This document shows, piece after piece, positions 18,925 through 28,923 of a stretch of 55,751 bases of DNA. Numbering within the stretch: position 1 is the first letter of the stretch; each line of letters opens with the position of its first letter. The stretch spans positions 1 to 55,751 of the forward strand of contig NZ_AAWL01000014.1 in the NCBI RefSeq assembly GCF_000169155.1, written 5' to 3'. Source of the DNA: Thermosinus carboxydivorans Nor1. GTDB taxonomy: Bacteria; Bacillota; Negativicutes; Sporomusales; Thermosinaceae. The notes beneath the pieces were generated by a model. That model had not been told where the DNA came from. It made no database searches and saw only the letters and a program-made list of their open reading frames with translations. The position numbers and the translations under genes were made by a program.

Positions 18925-19953
18925 CTATTTGACCTGCCGCAGGGCTTCTTCCCACAAAGCGGTATTTACTATTTGCGAAGAAACGATTGGTTTATCTATC
19001 ATCTGATGTTTTGCATACCAAGTAATTTGCGTCTGAATATCATCGCTCAATAATTTACCATCACGGTCAATATAAGGCAGACCTGCTTTGATATCGGCCG
19101 CAGGCGCTCCCGTGTATTTCGCAATAATATTGATAACTTCATCATAATTGCCGCCGGCAGCCGGTTTGCCCTCTTTTTGCGCTAATACGGCGTCGTAATA
19201 ATACCTGGTTGCCTTGATATACCCTTTTAAAAAGCGGATTGCCGTGTCTTTATCTTTTACAAAATCGGGTGAAAAAAAGATAGCTGACGTTTGATATTCC
19301 ATCACATCCCCGACAGAGACCAAGACCTTGCCGTAACCGGCGGAAACCACTTTGCTAATATTAGGCTCATTTAATATTACGGCATCTACCTGCTTACTCT
19401 GCAATCCAGCCATCAGGGCGCTGACCTTGGCCAACGGAACGATCTGCACATCATTGAGCGATAATCCGTTTGCTTCTAACAATCGACCGATCATGTAATG
19501 GAAAGTAGACCCTGCTTGGGTAATCCCGATACGTTTCCCTTTCAAGTCCGCTATGTTTCGTGCACCCTGTTCCCAGAGTTCGGTAGTAACAACTACGGCC
19601 GACGATGAATATCCTTTTTGTTCCCGGCCTTTATCGGCTACCAGGGATAACTGCTGCCCACTGGCTACCATATTAAACAGGCTGGCAGTAATACCTGTCG
19701 CGCCAATATCCACTTTGTTGGAAGCCGTAGCCACAGCAATAGGCTGAGCGGCGTCAAACCACTGAACTTCCAATTCTATACCTTCGTCTTTGAAAAAGCC
19801 TTTCTCAATTCCGATGAAAATCGGAGCCGAACTAGTCAGTTTAAGCGCGGCAATGCTCACTTTTTTCTTGGCGGGAGCCTGACCGCAACCGGTTAATAAT
19901 AAGAATATTGCCAATATACATAGCAAGAAAACCTGTATCTTTTTATTTTTCAT
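18925..19953 (-). CDS. ABC transporter substrate-binding lipoprotein (NMT1/SsuA-like)
   Basis: This 342-residue protein has a lipoprotein signal (charged start, hydrophobic stretch, LLTGCGQ lipobox) and the NMT1/SsuA periplasmic fold with QAGSTFHYMIGRLL and a domain-closing DAVILNEPN segment. It would be anchored in the cell envelope and feed the adjacent permease. It lies 35 bases downstream of tyrA with no terminator visible between them, so it is probably transcribed from the Tyr T-box leader. Ligand unknown. Confidence 0.92.
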   Translation of the reverse strand: MKNKKIQVFLLCILAIFLLLTGCGQAPAKKKVSIAALKLTSSAPIFIGIEKGFFKDEGIELEVQWFDAAQPIAVATASNKVDIGATGITASLFNMVASGQQLSLVADKGREQKGYSSSAVVVTTELWEQGARNIADLKGKRIGITQAGSTFHYMIGRLLEANGLSLNDVQIVPLAKVSALMAGLQSKQVDAVILNEPNISKVVSAGYGKVLVSVGDVMEYQTSAIFFSPDFVKDKDTAIRFLKGYIKATRYYYDAVLAQKEGKPAAGGNYDEVINIIAKYTGAPAADIKAGLPYIDRDGKLLSDDIQTQITWYAKHQMIDKPIVSSQIVNTALWEEALRQVK

Positions 19954-19988
19954 CGTTTCTCCTCCCCAATTCCGGCCTGTAAAATTAC

Positions 19989-20879
19989 TTACTCATCCGC
20001 CATCTTCACAGGCTGGTATTTGCTATGAACCAAAGCCTCGCGCATCTCCCTGGCTTGGGAAAGAAATGCCGCTAATCCGGAAACATCGTTTTCTTCGAGA
20101 TTTTGGGTAACCCGTTGCAGCACTTCTTGCAATTGTTTTAAGGAGTTAATGATCTGCGTTCGGTTCGAAAAGCAAATATCGACCCATAACGCGGGATTGG
20201 ATGCGGCAATGCGGGTCATATCACGAAATCCACCGGCCGCTAGCGACAGACTTAAATGGGAGTGTTTGCCACTGCCCGCCAAATTTACCAGCGCGGCGGC
20301 CATAATATGCGGGATATGGCTGATTTGCGCGACCACCATATCGTGCAGTTCCCCGTCCATCACGACCGGAATAGCGCCTATGGCGGTAATAATTTGCCGC
20401 AATCTGGCCATGGCCTCATCGCTTGCCTTTTCCGGTTGGGTAAGGATATAGGGCCTGCCAACAAAAAGTTCGGCATGAGCGGCAGTGAAACCGCTTTTTT
20501 CCGAACCGGCCATGGGGTGACCGCCGATGTAGGTAACTTCCCGCGGCATAAGACCCGGTACCGTGGCTAATAGGCAGCCTTTGGCGCTGGCTACGTCCGT
20601 AATGACCGCCCCTGGCTTAAAATAAGGTGCCGCCTCAGCTATTGCGGCCGGAATATGGCTGACCGGCAAACAAAAAATTACGACATCGGCGCCGTTAACT
20701 GCCTCATGAATTTTTGTTTCCGCCCGGTCAACCGCGCCTGCCTGAAGCGCCTGCTTTAGTGTATCAGCCGAAATATCACAGCCGCATACGCTATGATTAG
20801 TATACTTTTTTAGAGCCAGCGCCAATGAACCGCCAATCAACCCTAGTCCAACAACGGCGACAACCAATCTGCCGTTCAT
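19989..20879 (-). CDS. tyrA: Prephenate dehydrogenase
   Basis: This 296-residue enzyme oxidatively decarboxylates prephenate to 4-hydroxyphenylpyruvate for tyrosine synthesis. The NAD-binding motif is [16 protein letters not shown] and the active-site region includes [13 protein letters not shown]. No C-terminal ACT domain is present, so allosteric control by Tyr may be weak and control may rest on the T-box. Its ATG overlaps the aroF stop (ATGA). Confidence 0.95.
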   Translation of the reverse strand: MNGRLVVAVVGLGLIGGSLALALKKYTNHSVCGCDISADTLKQALQAGAVDRAETKIHEAVNGADVVIFCLPVSHIPAAIAEAAPYFKPGAVITDVASAKGCLLATVPGLMPREVTYIGGHPMAGSEKSGFTAAHAELFVGRPYILTQPEKASDEAMARLRQIITAIGAIPVVMDGELHDMVVAQISHIPHIMAAALVNLAGSGKHSHLSLSLAAGGFRDMTRIAASNPALWVDICFSNRTQIINSLKQLQEVLQRVTQNLEENDVSGLAAFLSQAREMREALVHSKYQPVKMADE

Positions 20880-21891
20880 GCTGAATGCCTCCGCAAAAAG
20901 GCCGCCAGCTCTCGTACATCTTCCATAAGGGCGGCAAAATTCGCCGGATTTAACGACTGCGGCCCGTCGCTCAGCGCCTCGGCCGGATTGGGATGGACCT
21001 CAATGAGTAAACCGTCCGCTCCCGCCGCCACAGCTGCCATGGCCATCGGTCGCACCAAGCGCCATTTGCCGGTACCGTGGCTGGGATCAACAATGACCGG
21101 CAAGTGGCTTAAGTGTTTAATAGCGCCAACGGCACTAAGATCTAAGGTGTTGCGGGTATATTCCTCAAAAGTGCGAATACCGCGCTCACACAGTATGACA
21201 TTGTAATTGCCTTCGTTTAAAATATACTCGGCGGCATGGAGCCACTCGGCGATAGTGGCGGCAATCCCCCTTTTGAGAAGTACAGGTTTGCCGCATCGCC
21301 CTACTGCTTTTAGCAGATGAAAGTTCTGCATGTTGCGGGCGCCAATTTGGAGAATATCGGCATAGGCCGCCACCAGCTCCACCGATGCTGCATCCATTAC
21401 TTCGGTGACAATTTTCAGGCCTGTTGCCTCGCGGGCTTCCGCCAAATACTGCAGTCCTTGTTCTTCCAAGCCCTGAAAGGCGTAGGGAGATGTACGGGGT
21501 TTAAAAGCCCCACCGCGTAAAATTGCGCGCCGGCGGCGCGGACAATTTCTGCCGTTTCCAAAAGCTGCTCCCGGCTCTCAACGGCACAGGGCCCAGCCAT
21601 TACAACCAGTGAACCGTCACCGATCTTGACTCCGTTGATATCAATGATCGTATCTTCGGGCTTAAACTCCCGGCTGACCAATTTATAACTGGCGGTGATA
21701 GGCACCGCCTTTTCCACGCCGTCAAAGGCCTCAACAGGCAGCGAAGCAATTTTCTTTTTGTCGCCGATAATACCAATAATGGTACGATACTGCCCCTTGG
21801 AAAGGTGCGTTTTAAGCCCCGCCTCATGAATTCGGTCGATAACCTGCTGCACTTGTTCCTCGGTTGCCTCAGGATTCATAACGATTACCAT
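20876..21891 (-). pseudogene. aroF: DAHP synthase (Thermotoga/Bacillus-type), single-base frameshift
   Basis: The N-terminal part (from 21891) holds the ferredoxin-like regulatory domain and [13 protein letters not shown]. At about 21519-21525 the frame breaks: one lost base in CAATTTT changes [19 protein letters not shown] into an unrelated tail that stops at 21415. The remaining catalytic part ([24 protein letters not shown]) continues in another frame to 20876. The restored protein would be 338 residues, the normal length, and no other damage is seen. It catalyses the first shikimate step. As it heads a Tyr T-box operon, real loss would be surprising; sequence error at the T-run is quite possible. 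Confidence 0.88.
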
Positions 21892-21929
21892 ACTACCATC
21901 CTCCTAAAAACGTTATAAGTTGAAAATGC

Positions 21930-22215
21930 AAAAAATCTCGCCCCCTTAGGGACGAGATTTTACTCCCGCGGTACCACCCTGCTTGTATTGCTACCACTCG
22001 TCAGATACGGGAAGCACCTATTTGCTTCCGATATCCTATCCGGGTAACGGCGGCAGCCGGCACGGCCTACTTTCGCGGGGTAATACTCGTCCCCTAATTT
22101 CGGCCTACAACTCAGAGGTGTATTTCACTGCACGCATCCTCCGGTTTCCACCTACCACCGGCTCTCTGGGCGACACTATGCAGCTACTTCTCCTCATCAT
22201 CGTCTTTACTGGTAT
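21930..22215 (-). promoter_or_regulatory. T-box riboswitch, tyrosine (specifier TAC), for aroF-tyrA
   Basis: On the minus strand Stem I starts near 22210 with GATGATGAGGAGAAGTAG, and its 3' side reads GCAG-T-GAA-A-TAC-A, which places a Tyr codon TAC in the specifier position by comparison with glyQS-type leaders. The T-box core GGTGGTACCGCGG lies at 21980-21966 and is followed by a strong terminator, AAATCTCGTCCCT / AGGGGGCGAGATTT, with a T-run at 21960-21930. Uncharged tRNA-Tyr would favour readthrough into aroF. Confidence 0.93.
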
Positions 22216-22224
22216 TTTTTATTT

Positions 22225-22254
22225 ATCATACCAGGGCCGAAATACTTTTGTCAA
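22225..22254 (-). promoter_or_regulatory. Promoter of the Tyr T-box transcript
   Basis: On the minus strand TTGACA (22254-22249), an 18-base spacer and TATGAT (22230-22225) lie just after the pheA stop and upstream of Stem I. Confidence 0.7.
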
Positions 22255-22262
22255 TCGTTTTT

Positions 22263-23120
22263 TTATACAGCATACACAGGATAGGAGCCTAAGTTTTTAA
22301 ACCACAGGCTTTTAAGCTTCACCGCACTAACCGCGGCGTGAACATTGTCATCATCAATATCGCCATCAATATCAAGAAAAAAGATGTAAACACCTAAACC
22401 GGTACGGGCGGGGCGGGACTCAATCTTGGTAAGGTTGACATTTCTCCGGGCAAACTCTTGCAAAACATCACATAGGCTGCCTGGGCGCTCGCCATTAATT
22501 TGGCATACTACCGACGTTTTGCGGCGCCCGCTTCGCACATCTGCCGGTCGCTGTGCGAGCACGATAAAACGTGTATAATTATTAGGATTATCCTGAATAT
22601 CTGCTGCTACTGTCTCCAATCCGTAAATCTCACCAGCCCGGAGGCTGGCTATGGCGGCATGGTTTTTCGCTCCGCTGGCGACAAGATAGGCCGCCTCTGC
22701 CGTGCTCTCGACAGGTTTCAGCTCTACACCCGGATAAAAACGGGCGAGATAATGCCGGCACTGGGCCAGCGCCTGAGGGTGAGAAACAACTACGTTGATG
22801 TGCTTGGTACCGGCTTTAACCAGTAAGTTGTGCTTAACAGGCCATACCATTTCTCTTGTAATAAAAAGGTTAACATCGTGAGCTAACGTATCCAGCGTAA
22901 TATTAACAGATCCCTCAAGCGAATTCTCAACCGGTACCAAGCATTCCATGACTTCACCGGTTTCTACGGCTCTAATAGCTGCATCAATACTGGCAAAAGG
23001 TATAAATCGTCCTTTTTCTCCTCTGTAAAGGCAAAGCGCCACTTCTTCACTGTGCGTGCCACGCGGGCCAAGATAGCCTACAATACGTTCCGCCATAAAC
23101 TCGGTACTGACCAGAGCCAT
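22263..23120 (-). CDS. pheA: Prephenate dehydratase with ACT domain
   Basis: This 285-residue enzyme converts prephenate to phenylpyruvate. The catalytic part starts with RIVGYLGPRGTHSEEVAL and contains NNYTRFIVL; a C-terminal ACT domain shows the ERPGSLCDVLQEFA and KIESRP motifs that bind phenylalanine, so feedback control is expected. ATG 23120 follows GGGAGG; the longer open frame runs into the T-box leader. No chorismate mutase domain is fused. Confidence 0.95.
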   Translation of the reverse strand: MALVSTEFMAERIVGYLGPRGTHSEEVALCLYRGEKGRFIPFASIDAAIRAVETGEVMECLVPVENSLEGSVNITLDTLAHDVNLFITREMVWPVKHNLLVKAGTKHINVVVSHPQALAQCRHYLARFYPGVELKPVESTAEAAYLVASGAKNHAAIASLRAGEIYGLETVAADIQDNPNNYTRFIVLAQRPADVRSGRRKTSVVCQINGERPGSLCDVLQEFARRNVNLTKIESRPARTGLGVYIFFLDIDGDIDDDNVHAAVSAVKLKSLWFKNLGSYPVYAV

Positions 23121-23149
23121 TGTATTCCCTCCCGTTTTTGATAAATAAA

Positions 23150-23432
23150 ATAAAAAGCTCTCATCCGTAAAGGACGAGAGCTGCTCTCGCGGTACCACCT
23201 TTGTTATTCGCCTAACGGCGAATCACTTTGCAGAGTACGGGCACTAAGCCGATACCCCCCTTCCAATAACGGCGAAGGTCTCCGACGCCACCTACCATCC
23301 CTCCTGGGATTTCAGCACGCAACTCCGAGGCGAACTTCGGCATATTCCCTGTACCGGTTCTCATCCTTCCCGGCTCTCTGTAACAAAGGCAGTATGCGTA
23401 CTCTTCCTCTTCATCGTTGTTAAACTATCCAA
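23150..23432 (-). promoter_or_regulatory. T-box riboswitch, phenylalanine (specifier TTC), for pheA
   Basis: On the minus strand Stem I begins near 23425 (CGATGAAGAGGAAGAGTA). Its 3' side reads TATGC-C-GAA-G-TTC-G, giving Phe codon TTC in the specifier position. The T-box core GGTGGTACCGCG lies at 23199-23188, followed by the terminator AGCTCTCGTCC / GGATGAGAGCT and a T-run ending at about 23150. Confidence 0.94.
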
Positions 23433-23445
23433 TTTTATTGTTATT

Positions 23446-23474
23446 ACTATAGCATATGCCTTTGCCACAATCAA
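23446..23474 (-). promoter_or_regulatory. Promoter of the pheA T-box transcript
   Basis: On the minus strand TTGATT (23474-23469), a 17-base spacer and TATAGT (23451-23446) sit between trpG and the Phe T-box. Confidence 0.65.
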
Positions 23475-23502
23475 GTACCTATATATTTATTTTTCAGTAT
23501 AT

Positions 23503-24072
23503 TTATTTCAGTGGTGACAAAAAATTTTCTAAAAGTTTTATCCCTTCCGGCGTCAATATTGATTCCGGATGAAATTGCAGCCCTTCAACTGGAAAATGCC
23601 GGTGTCTCAGACCCATGATGAGGCCATCTGGGGTAGTAGCAGTCACTTCCAGACACGAAGGCAATTCTTGGTGATCGACCACTAATGAATGATAACGTCC
23701 GGCACTAAAAGGATTGGATAAGCCCTGATAAATACCTGAACCGGAATGCCGGATAAGTGAAATCTTACCATGTACCGGTTCAGGCGCCCGGACCACCCGT
23801 CCGCCGAAAACCTCACCGATTACCTGGTGCCCCAGACATACACCTAAAATAGGTATTTCTCCCGCAAAGCGGGCAACAACGGCTTTGCTGATGCCGGCGT
23901 CAGCAGGTGCACCAGGCCCGGGCGATATTATGATAGCCTTATAGCCGGCGGCCTCAATTTCATCTAATGTAGTTTGGTCATTGCGGACAACGCGTACCTT
24001 ATACCCTAAATCAGCCACGTACTGATAAAGATTGTAAGTAAAGGAATCATAATTATCGATAATTAACACCAT
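23503..24072 (-). CDS. trpG: Anthranilate synthase glutamine amidotransferase subunit
   Basis: This 189-residue class I amidotransferase shows the nucleophile Cys in GVCLGHQVIG and the His/Glu pair in LQFHPESILT. It supplies ammonia to TrpE; the same protein may also serve aminodeoxychorismate synthase (PabA), since no other copy is visible here. Its ATG overlaps the trpE end by 20 bases. Confidence 0.93.
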   Translation of the reverse strand: MVLIIDNYDSFTYNLYQYVADLGYKVRVVRNDQTTLDEIEAAGYKAIIISPGPGAPADAGISKAVVARFAGEIPILGVCLGHQVIGEVFGGRVVRAPEPVHGKISLIRHSGSGIYQGLSNPFSAGRYHSLVVDHQELPSCLEVTATTPDGLIMGLRHRHFPVEGLQFHPESILTPEGIKLLENFLSPLK

Positions 24073-25543
24073 GATTCCCAGCCTCCGCTATTACTTGAAA
24101 TAAAGCTTGCGCCTTATGCAGCACTTCCTGAAATTCTTTTTCCGGAACCGAATCGGCGACTATGCCGGCCCCGGTCTGAATGACGATTTCATCACCGTCA
24201 ATCGCCATCGTACGGATCGCAATGCACGTATCCATATTGCCGCGAAAATCCAGATAGCCTACAGCGCCCGCGTAGATACCCCGCCTATCAGTTTCCAGTT
24301 CATTGATAATTTCCATTGCCCGTACTTTCGGCGCGCCGCTCACCGTCCCCGCCGGGAAACAAGCGGCTAAAACATCCAGTGCCGAAAACTGCGGGTCAAG
24401 GCGGCCGGAAACCTCGGAAACCAAGTGCATGACATGGGAAAACTTCTCCACTTGCATCAGGCGCTCAACCCTCACTGTTCCCGGCAAACTGACGCGGCCG
24501 ACATCATTACGGCCAAGGTCAACTAACATGGCATGCTCGGCCCGTTCTTTAATATCGGCTAATAAATCAGCGGCAAGGCAATCATCCTCTGCAGCGTCTT
24601 TTCCCCGCGGTCGCGTACCGGCGATAGGACAGGTCAACACACGGTCACCTTCCAGCTTGACAAGCCTTTCCGGCGAAGCACCGATAAGCTGGTGGTTACC
24701 AAAATTGACATAAAACATATAAGGGGACGGGTTAACCTGACGCAACCGGCGGTACAAGGCAAACGGCTGGGTGTTGAGTTTTACGCGGAAAGGCTGGGAC
24801 AGGACCACCTGAAAAATATCACCGGCTGCAATATACTCTTTAGCCTTTCGTACTCCGGCCATAAACTGCTGTTTTATTTGTTCGCTAATATTCACCTTGC
24901 CCGGCTCAGCGGCACAATTACCGGCGGCCTCTGAAACTTTCACTTGCTGCTGTATTCTGCGCCAGAGGTCACGCAACTGGTCTACGGCCTGGTCGTATTT
25001 ACGACCGACGTCGGCAGAAGAATCTAGTCGAACTAAATAGACCAGGGTGGTACAATGGGTAAGGTGATCCACAATGGCTAACACCTGGCAAAATAAAAGC
25101 TCGGCTAATATCATATCCTCCGGGATGGTTTGCCCTCGTATCCGTTCCCAAGTTGCGGCAATCTCATAAGCAAAGTAGCCGACGGCGCCGCCGATAAAGG
25201 GCGGTAAGCCCGACAAAGCAGGGTACGAAAAACTGTTAAGAAAATTACGCAGCGCCAACATTGGCCGATCGTTAACCCGCACTGTTTCTTGTTCTACCGT
25301 AATTTCAGAGTATAGATGATAAGCACGAAAATGAGCGAAAGGCAAAGCCCCGATAAACGAATAGCGGCCAAAAGTTTTACCGTTCTCAGCACTTTCTAAG
25401 ATAAACCCTACATCATCCCCCAAAATCTTATAGTACAGCGAAACCGGCGTCTCCATGTCGGTTGCCAGCCTAGTATAAACAGGCACTATATTATGGGTCT
25501 GCGCCAAGCGACAAAATTCAGCTTTAGCGGGAAACACCTGCAT
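24053..25543 (-). CDS. trpE: Anthranilate synthase component I
   Basis: This 496-residue chorismate-binding enzyme shows FILESAENGKTFGRYSFIG near the N-terminus (Trp feedback site region), PSPYMFYVNFG, and the C-terminal GTVSGAPKVRAMEII and DTCIAIRT motifs. With TrpG it makes anthranilate. ATG 25543 has AAAGGAG at 11 bases; the longer frame into trpA is rejected. The trpE-trpG pair is at the end of the operon, after trpA, rather than first as in the usual order. Confidence 0.94.
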   Translation of the reverse strand: MQVFPAKAEFCRLAQTHNIVPVYTRLATDMETPVSLYYKILGDDVGFILESAENGKTFGRYSFIGALPFAHFRAYHLYSEITVEQETVRVNDRPMLALRNFLNSFSYPALSGLPPFIGGAVGYFAYEIAATWERIRGQTIPEDMILAELLFCQVLAIVDHLTHCTTLVYLVRLDSSADVGRKYDQAVDQLRDLWRRIQQQVKVSEAAGNCAAEPGKVNISEQIKQQFMAGVRKAKEYIAAGDIFQVVLSQPFRVKLNTQPFALYRRLRQVNPSPYMFYVNFGNHQLIGASPERLVKLEGDRVLTCPIAGTRPRGKDAAEDDCLAADLLADIKERAEHAMLVDLGRNDVGRVSLPGTVRVERLMQVEKFSHVMHLVSEVSGRLDPQFSALDVLAACFPAGTVSGAPKVRAMEIINELETDRRGIYAGAVGYLDFRGNMDTCIAIRTMAIDGDEIVIQTGAGIVADSVPEKEFQEVLHKAQALFQVIAEAGNHGVNYR

Positions 25544-26339
25544 CAGGCTGCTCACTCCTTTGATCGAGGGCCAGCCGGACAGACTCGGTAAAAGCCCTGG
25601 CCGCATCCACGCCCTTGTCTATAAGCTGCTGCATAATGGCACTGCCGATAATAACAGCATCAGCATAATCGGCGGCTTCACGCGCTGCCTGGGGACTGCC
25701 AATGCCAAAACCAATCGCCACCGGCAATGAAGTATACTGACGCACATTATTAATCAGAGAACCGATTTGGCTGTAATCTACCTGGCGTACGCCGGTAACG
25801 CCGGTAGCGGAAATGCAATACAAAAACCCGGCCGCCTTGTGGCAGATGGTGACGGCCCGCTCCGGGGCGGTAGTGGGGGCAATAAACTGAATTAGAGCAA
25901 GCCCGGCTTCCCGGCAATAGTTTTCTAACAGGGCCGACTCTTCAACCGGCAAATCAGGTACAATAAGACCGTCTAACCCTGCCTGGGCAAACGAACGGAC
26001 GAATTTTTCCACGCCAAACTGCAGCACCGTGTTAATATAGGTCATGACTACCAAGGGAATAGCCGATTTTTGCCGGATCTGCCTGACCAGTTCCAGTACT
26101 TTGCCGGTAGTCGCTCCGCCTTGGAGCGCCAAGGACGCCGCCTTTTGAATTACAGGGCCGTCAGCCATTGGATCGGAAAAGGGAATCCCGATTTCAATGA
26201 TATTGGCCCCAGCCGCTTCCACTGCCTGCACGGCTTCTAAAGTAGCTGCGAAATCAGGGCAGCCAGCGGTTAAATAGACAATTAGCCCTTTACGACCTTG
26301 GGCTTTCAGCTGGCAAAACACTTCGTTCAAACGTGACAT
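25524..26339 (-). CDS. trpA: Tryptophan synthase alpha subunit
   Basis: This 271-residue TIM-barrel protein has the catalytic Glu in [19 protein letters not shown] and the phosphate-binding region [11 protein letters not shown]. It releases indole from indole-3-glycerol phosphate and passes it to TrpB. It overlaps trpB by 13 bases and trpE by 20. Confidence 0.96.
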   Translation of the reverse strand: MSRLNEVFCQLKAQGRKGLIVYLTAGCPDFAATLEAVQAVEAAGANIIEIGIPFSDPMADGPVIQKAASLALQGGATTGKVLELVRQIRQKSAIPLVVMTYINTVLQFGVEKFVRSFAQAGLDGLIVPDLPVEESALLENYCREAGLALIQFIAPTTAPERAVTICHKAAGFLYCISATGVTGVRQVDYSQIGSLINNVRQYTSLPVAIGFGIGSPQAAREAADYADAVIIGSAIMQQLIDKGVDAARAFTESVRLALDQRSEQPDAGVSR

Positions 26340-27520
26340 GCCAATCCCCCCAGTATATTTGCTGCCATCTGGACATCTTTATCCCCGCGGCCAGACAAGC
26401 AAACGACCACGATATCATCCGGATTTGTCGCCGGCATCAGCTCATCTAAAAACGCTAGGGCATGAGCACTTTCCAGAGCAGGTATGATGCCTTCCAGCTT
26501 AGCCAGGCGCTGAAAAGCGGCTAAGGCCGCTTCATCAGTAACGGCGGTATAGGTAACTATCCCTTCGTCTTTAAAAAAGGCGTGTTCCGGACCGACACCG
26601 GGATAATCAAGTCCGGCGGACACGGAATAGGCCGGAATAACTTGCCCGTCATCATCCTGCAGCAGGTAGCTCAAGGCGCCGTGCAACACGCCCGGCCGGC
26701 CCTGCGTAAGCGATGCGGCGTGCTGCCCGGTGGCCAACCCTTTGCCCGCCGCTTCAACACCGATTTTTTTAACCTCCGGTTGGTCATGGAAGGGATAAAA
26801 AATTCCCATCGCGTTACTCCCGCCGCCTACGCAGGCAATCAGATAACTTGGCTGGCGCCCCGCCATTTTAACCATTTGCTCCTTTACTTCTTCGCCAATA
26901 ACGGCCTGAAAATCCCGGACAAGCATCGGGTAAGGATGGGGGCCGACAACCGAGCCGATGATGTAATGGGTGTCGCGCACATTAGTCACCCAATCGCGGA
27001 TGGCTTCGCTGGTGGCGTCTTTTAACGTGCCCGTGCCGCTGGTCACCGGCACAACCTCGGCGCCTAACAGCCGCATGCGGAACACATTAAGAGCCTGGCG
27101 CTCCATATCTTCCTCGCCCATATACACCCGGCACTTTAGCCCAAACAGGGCGGCAACCGTCGCGGTTGCCACACCGTGCTGGCCGGCGCCGGTTTCGGCG
27201 ATAATCCGTCCTTTGCCCATGCGCCGCGCTAGTAAAGCCTGGCCGATCGCATTATTAATTTTGTGAGCCCCGGTATGCAGCAAATCTTCCCGTTTTAGAT
27301 AAATTTTGCCGCGGCCATAGTAGGCCGTAAGATTTTCCGCAAAATACAATCGTGTCGGCCTCCCGGCATATTGGCCGAGATAAAACGCCAGTTCCTGCTG
27401 AAAGGCAGCATCGTCTTTTAACTTTAAGTAGTAATTCTCAAGTTCGATTAAGGCCGGCATGACAGTCTCAGGTACAAACCGGCCGCCATATCGACCATAG
27501 CGCCCATTTTTATCCGGCAT
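26327..27520 (-). CDS. trpB: Tryptophan synthase beta subunit
   Basis: This 397-residue PLP enzyme carries the lysine in [13 protein letters not shown] and the phosphate-binding loop [10 protein letters not shown]. The N-terminus [14 protein letters not shown] is typical. ATG 27520 follows GGAGGGAG. It condenses indole with serine. Confidence 0.97.
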   Translation of the reverse strand: MPDKNGRYGRYGGRFVPETVMPALIELENYYLKLKDDAAFQQELAFYLGQYAGRPTRLYFAENLTAYYGRGKIYLKREDLLHTGAHKINNAIGQALLARRMGKGRIIAETGAGQHGVATATVAALFGLKCRVYMGEEDMERQALNVFRMRLLGAEVVPVTSGTGTLKDATSEAIRDWVTNVRDTHYIIGSVVGPHPYPMLVRDFQAVIGEEVKEQMVKMAGRQPSYLIACVGGGSNAMGIFYPFHDQPEVKKIGVEAAGKGLATGQHAASLTQGRPGVLHGALSYLLQDDDGQVIPAYSVSAGLDYPGVGPEHAFFKDEGIVTYTAVTDEAALAAFQRLAKLEGIIPALESAHALAFLDELMPATNPDDIVVVCLSGRGDKDVQMAANILGGLACHV

Positions 27521-28304
27521 GGTATCTCCCTCCATTTTGGGTATTTGCTAAAGCTAATTCTCGTGTTTTCGCGGCAATATTCTCCGCTTTGACCAACCCT
27601 TCACCGACCAATATGCCCTGAACCCCGGCCGCTTTTAGGCGTAAGGCGTCTTCTCCCGTCTTCACGCCGCTTTCACTGATAATGATCCGGCGCTTGTCAC
27701 AGTGGGGCAGAAGGGAAAAAGTCGTCATAAGGTCAACGGTAAATGTCTTCAAATTACGGTTATTAATGCCCACAAGTAAAGCCGGTGTCTGCTGTACCCG
27801 GTTTAGTTCGACCTCGTTATGCACTTCTACCAGACAATCCAAACCGATCCCATGCGCCACCGTTAAAAACTCCTCGAGCTCGCCATCTGACAGAATCCCG
27901 GCGATTAATAGCACGGCATCGGCCCCGACAGCCCTAGCTTCATAAATTTGGTACACGTCAACGATGAAATCCTTGCGAAGGATTGGCAGCTCCGTGACGG
28001 CCCGCACCGCTTCTATATCCGCTAAAGCGCCGCAAAAATGACTGTCTGTAAGTACAGAGAGCGCAGTTGCGCCATGGGCGGTATAAATTTTGGCTAGTTC
28101 GGGCACGGAATATTGGGTACATAACCGTCCTTTCGCCGGCGAAGCTAATTTGCATTCAGCGATAAGCGACCAGGCAGATTGTTTCAATGCCGTACGCAAC
28201 GCGAAATTGCCCGGTTTTATATCCTGAAGCAAACTTGGCAATGGTCGTCTCTGTTTAGCTGTTTTTACTTCCTGATATTTCTTAGCTAAAATGGTTTTCA
28301 GCAT
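27510..28304 (-). CDS. trpC: Indole-3-glycerol phosphate synthase
   Basis: This 264-residue TIM barrel starts [13 protein letters not shown] and contains [23 protein letters not shown] and IISESGV. It closes the indole ring. ATG 28304 has a G-rich site (AGGGGTGGGGG); the open frame extending upstream lies inside trpF and is rejected. Its start overlaps the trpF end by 23 bases. Confidence 0.95.
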   Translation of the reverse strand: MLKTILAKKYQEVKTAKQRRPLPSLLQDIKPGNFALRTALKQSAWSLIAECKLASPAKGRLCTQYSVPELAKIYTAHGATALSVLTDSHFCGALADIEAVRAVTELPILRKDFIVDVYQIYEARAVGADAVLLIAGILSDGELEEFLTVAHGIGLDCLVEVHNEVELNRVQQTPALLVGINNRNLKTFTVDLMTTFSLLPHCDKRRIIISESGVKTGEDALRLKAAGVQGILVGEGLVKAENIAAKTRELALANTQNGGRYHAG

Positions 28305-28923
28305 TGCCCCCACCCCTTTGCGCCGCCCGTACGGCTTGAATGAACCGGTAAATTTTTTCACTATCCTTTGTTCCGTTTGTTTCAACCCCACCGGATACAT
28401 CAACCCCGTCCGGACTCAGTATGCGAATGGCTTCCCCCACATTTTCCGGTGTAAGGCCGCCGGCCACCATCACGCGGTTTTTTAGCCGCCAGCGTAAAGT
28501 TTGCGCATCATTCCAGGCAAAAGCCACTCCCGTTCCGCCGTACTGGCCCGGAACCAAACTGTCAAGCAGCACCCAATCAACGTCATAAGCCTCTATATCG
28601 GCAATATCGAAGCCGCTCCCGATCCTTACCGCTTTAATGACAGGATGTTTTACCGCACGACAATACTCCGGCGTTTCGTCACCATGCAGCTGGACAAAAT
28701 CTAACTGACACTGGCCGGCAATCTCCTGCACCTCCGCCAGCGGCGCATTGACAAACACCCCGACCTTCCCGATTCCCTTAACTGCCCTGGCTATTTTTTG
28801 CGCCGCGTTTAGCTCAATCCGGCGCCGGCTATCGGCAAAGACGAACCCCAGCAAATCGGCGCCGCTTTCTTTGGCGGCCTGAGCAGCCGCAAGTGATGTT
28901 ATGCCGCAGATTTTTATGATAAT
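28282..28923 (-). CDS. trpF: Phosphoribosylanthranilate isomerase with non-standard start codon
   Basis: The frame contains the full TrpF N-terminus IIKICGITSLAAAQAAKESG, including the catalytic Cys, and the active-site segment VQLHGDE. Between an in-frame TAG (28944-28942) and KICG there is no ATG, GTG, TTG or CTG; the codons are TCA ACG GGA GGA GTT ATT ATT ATC ATA AAA. A GGGAGG site (28936-28931) is 7 bases before the second ATT (28923), which is chosen as start, giving 213 residues. A conventional ATG at 28854 would remove the catalytic Cys. The start overlaps the trpD stop, so coupled translation is likely. Confidence 0.85.
   Translation of the reverse strand: MIIKICGITSLAAAQAAKESGADLLGFVFADSRRRIELNAAQKIARAVKGIGKVGVFVNAPLAEVQEIAGQCQLDFVQLHGDETPEYCRAVKHPVIKAVRIGSGFDIADIEAYDVDWVLLDSLVPGQYGGTGVAFAWNDAQTLRWRLKNRVMVAGGLTPENVGEAIRILSPDGVDVSGGVETNGTKDSEKIYRFIQAVRAAQRGGGNAENHFS

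Noticed and set aside
21415-21540. Programmed frameshift in aroF
   Set aside because: No slippery heptamer with stem-loop is seen, DAHP synthases are not known to use recoding, and the loss fits a short T-run indel.
21983-22300. Plus-strand open frame opposite the Tyr T-box
   Set aside because: It is the complement of the structured leader, with no ribosome-binding site and no protein-like sequence.
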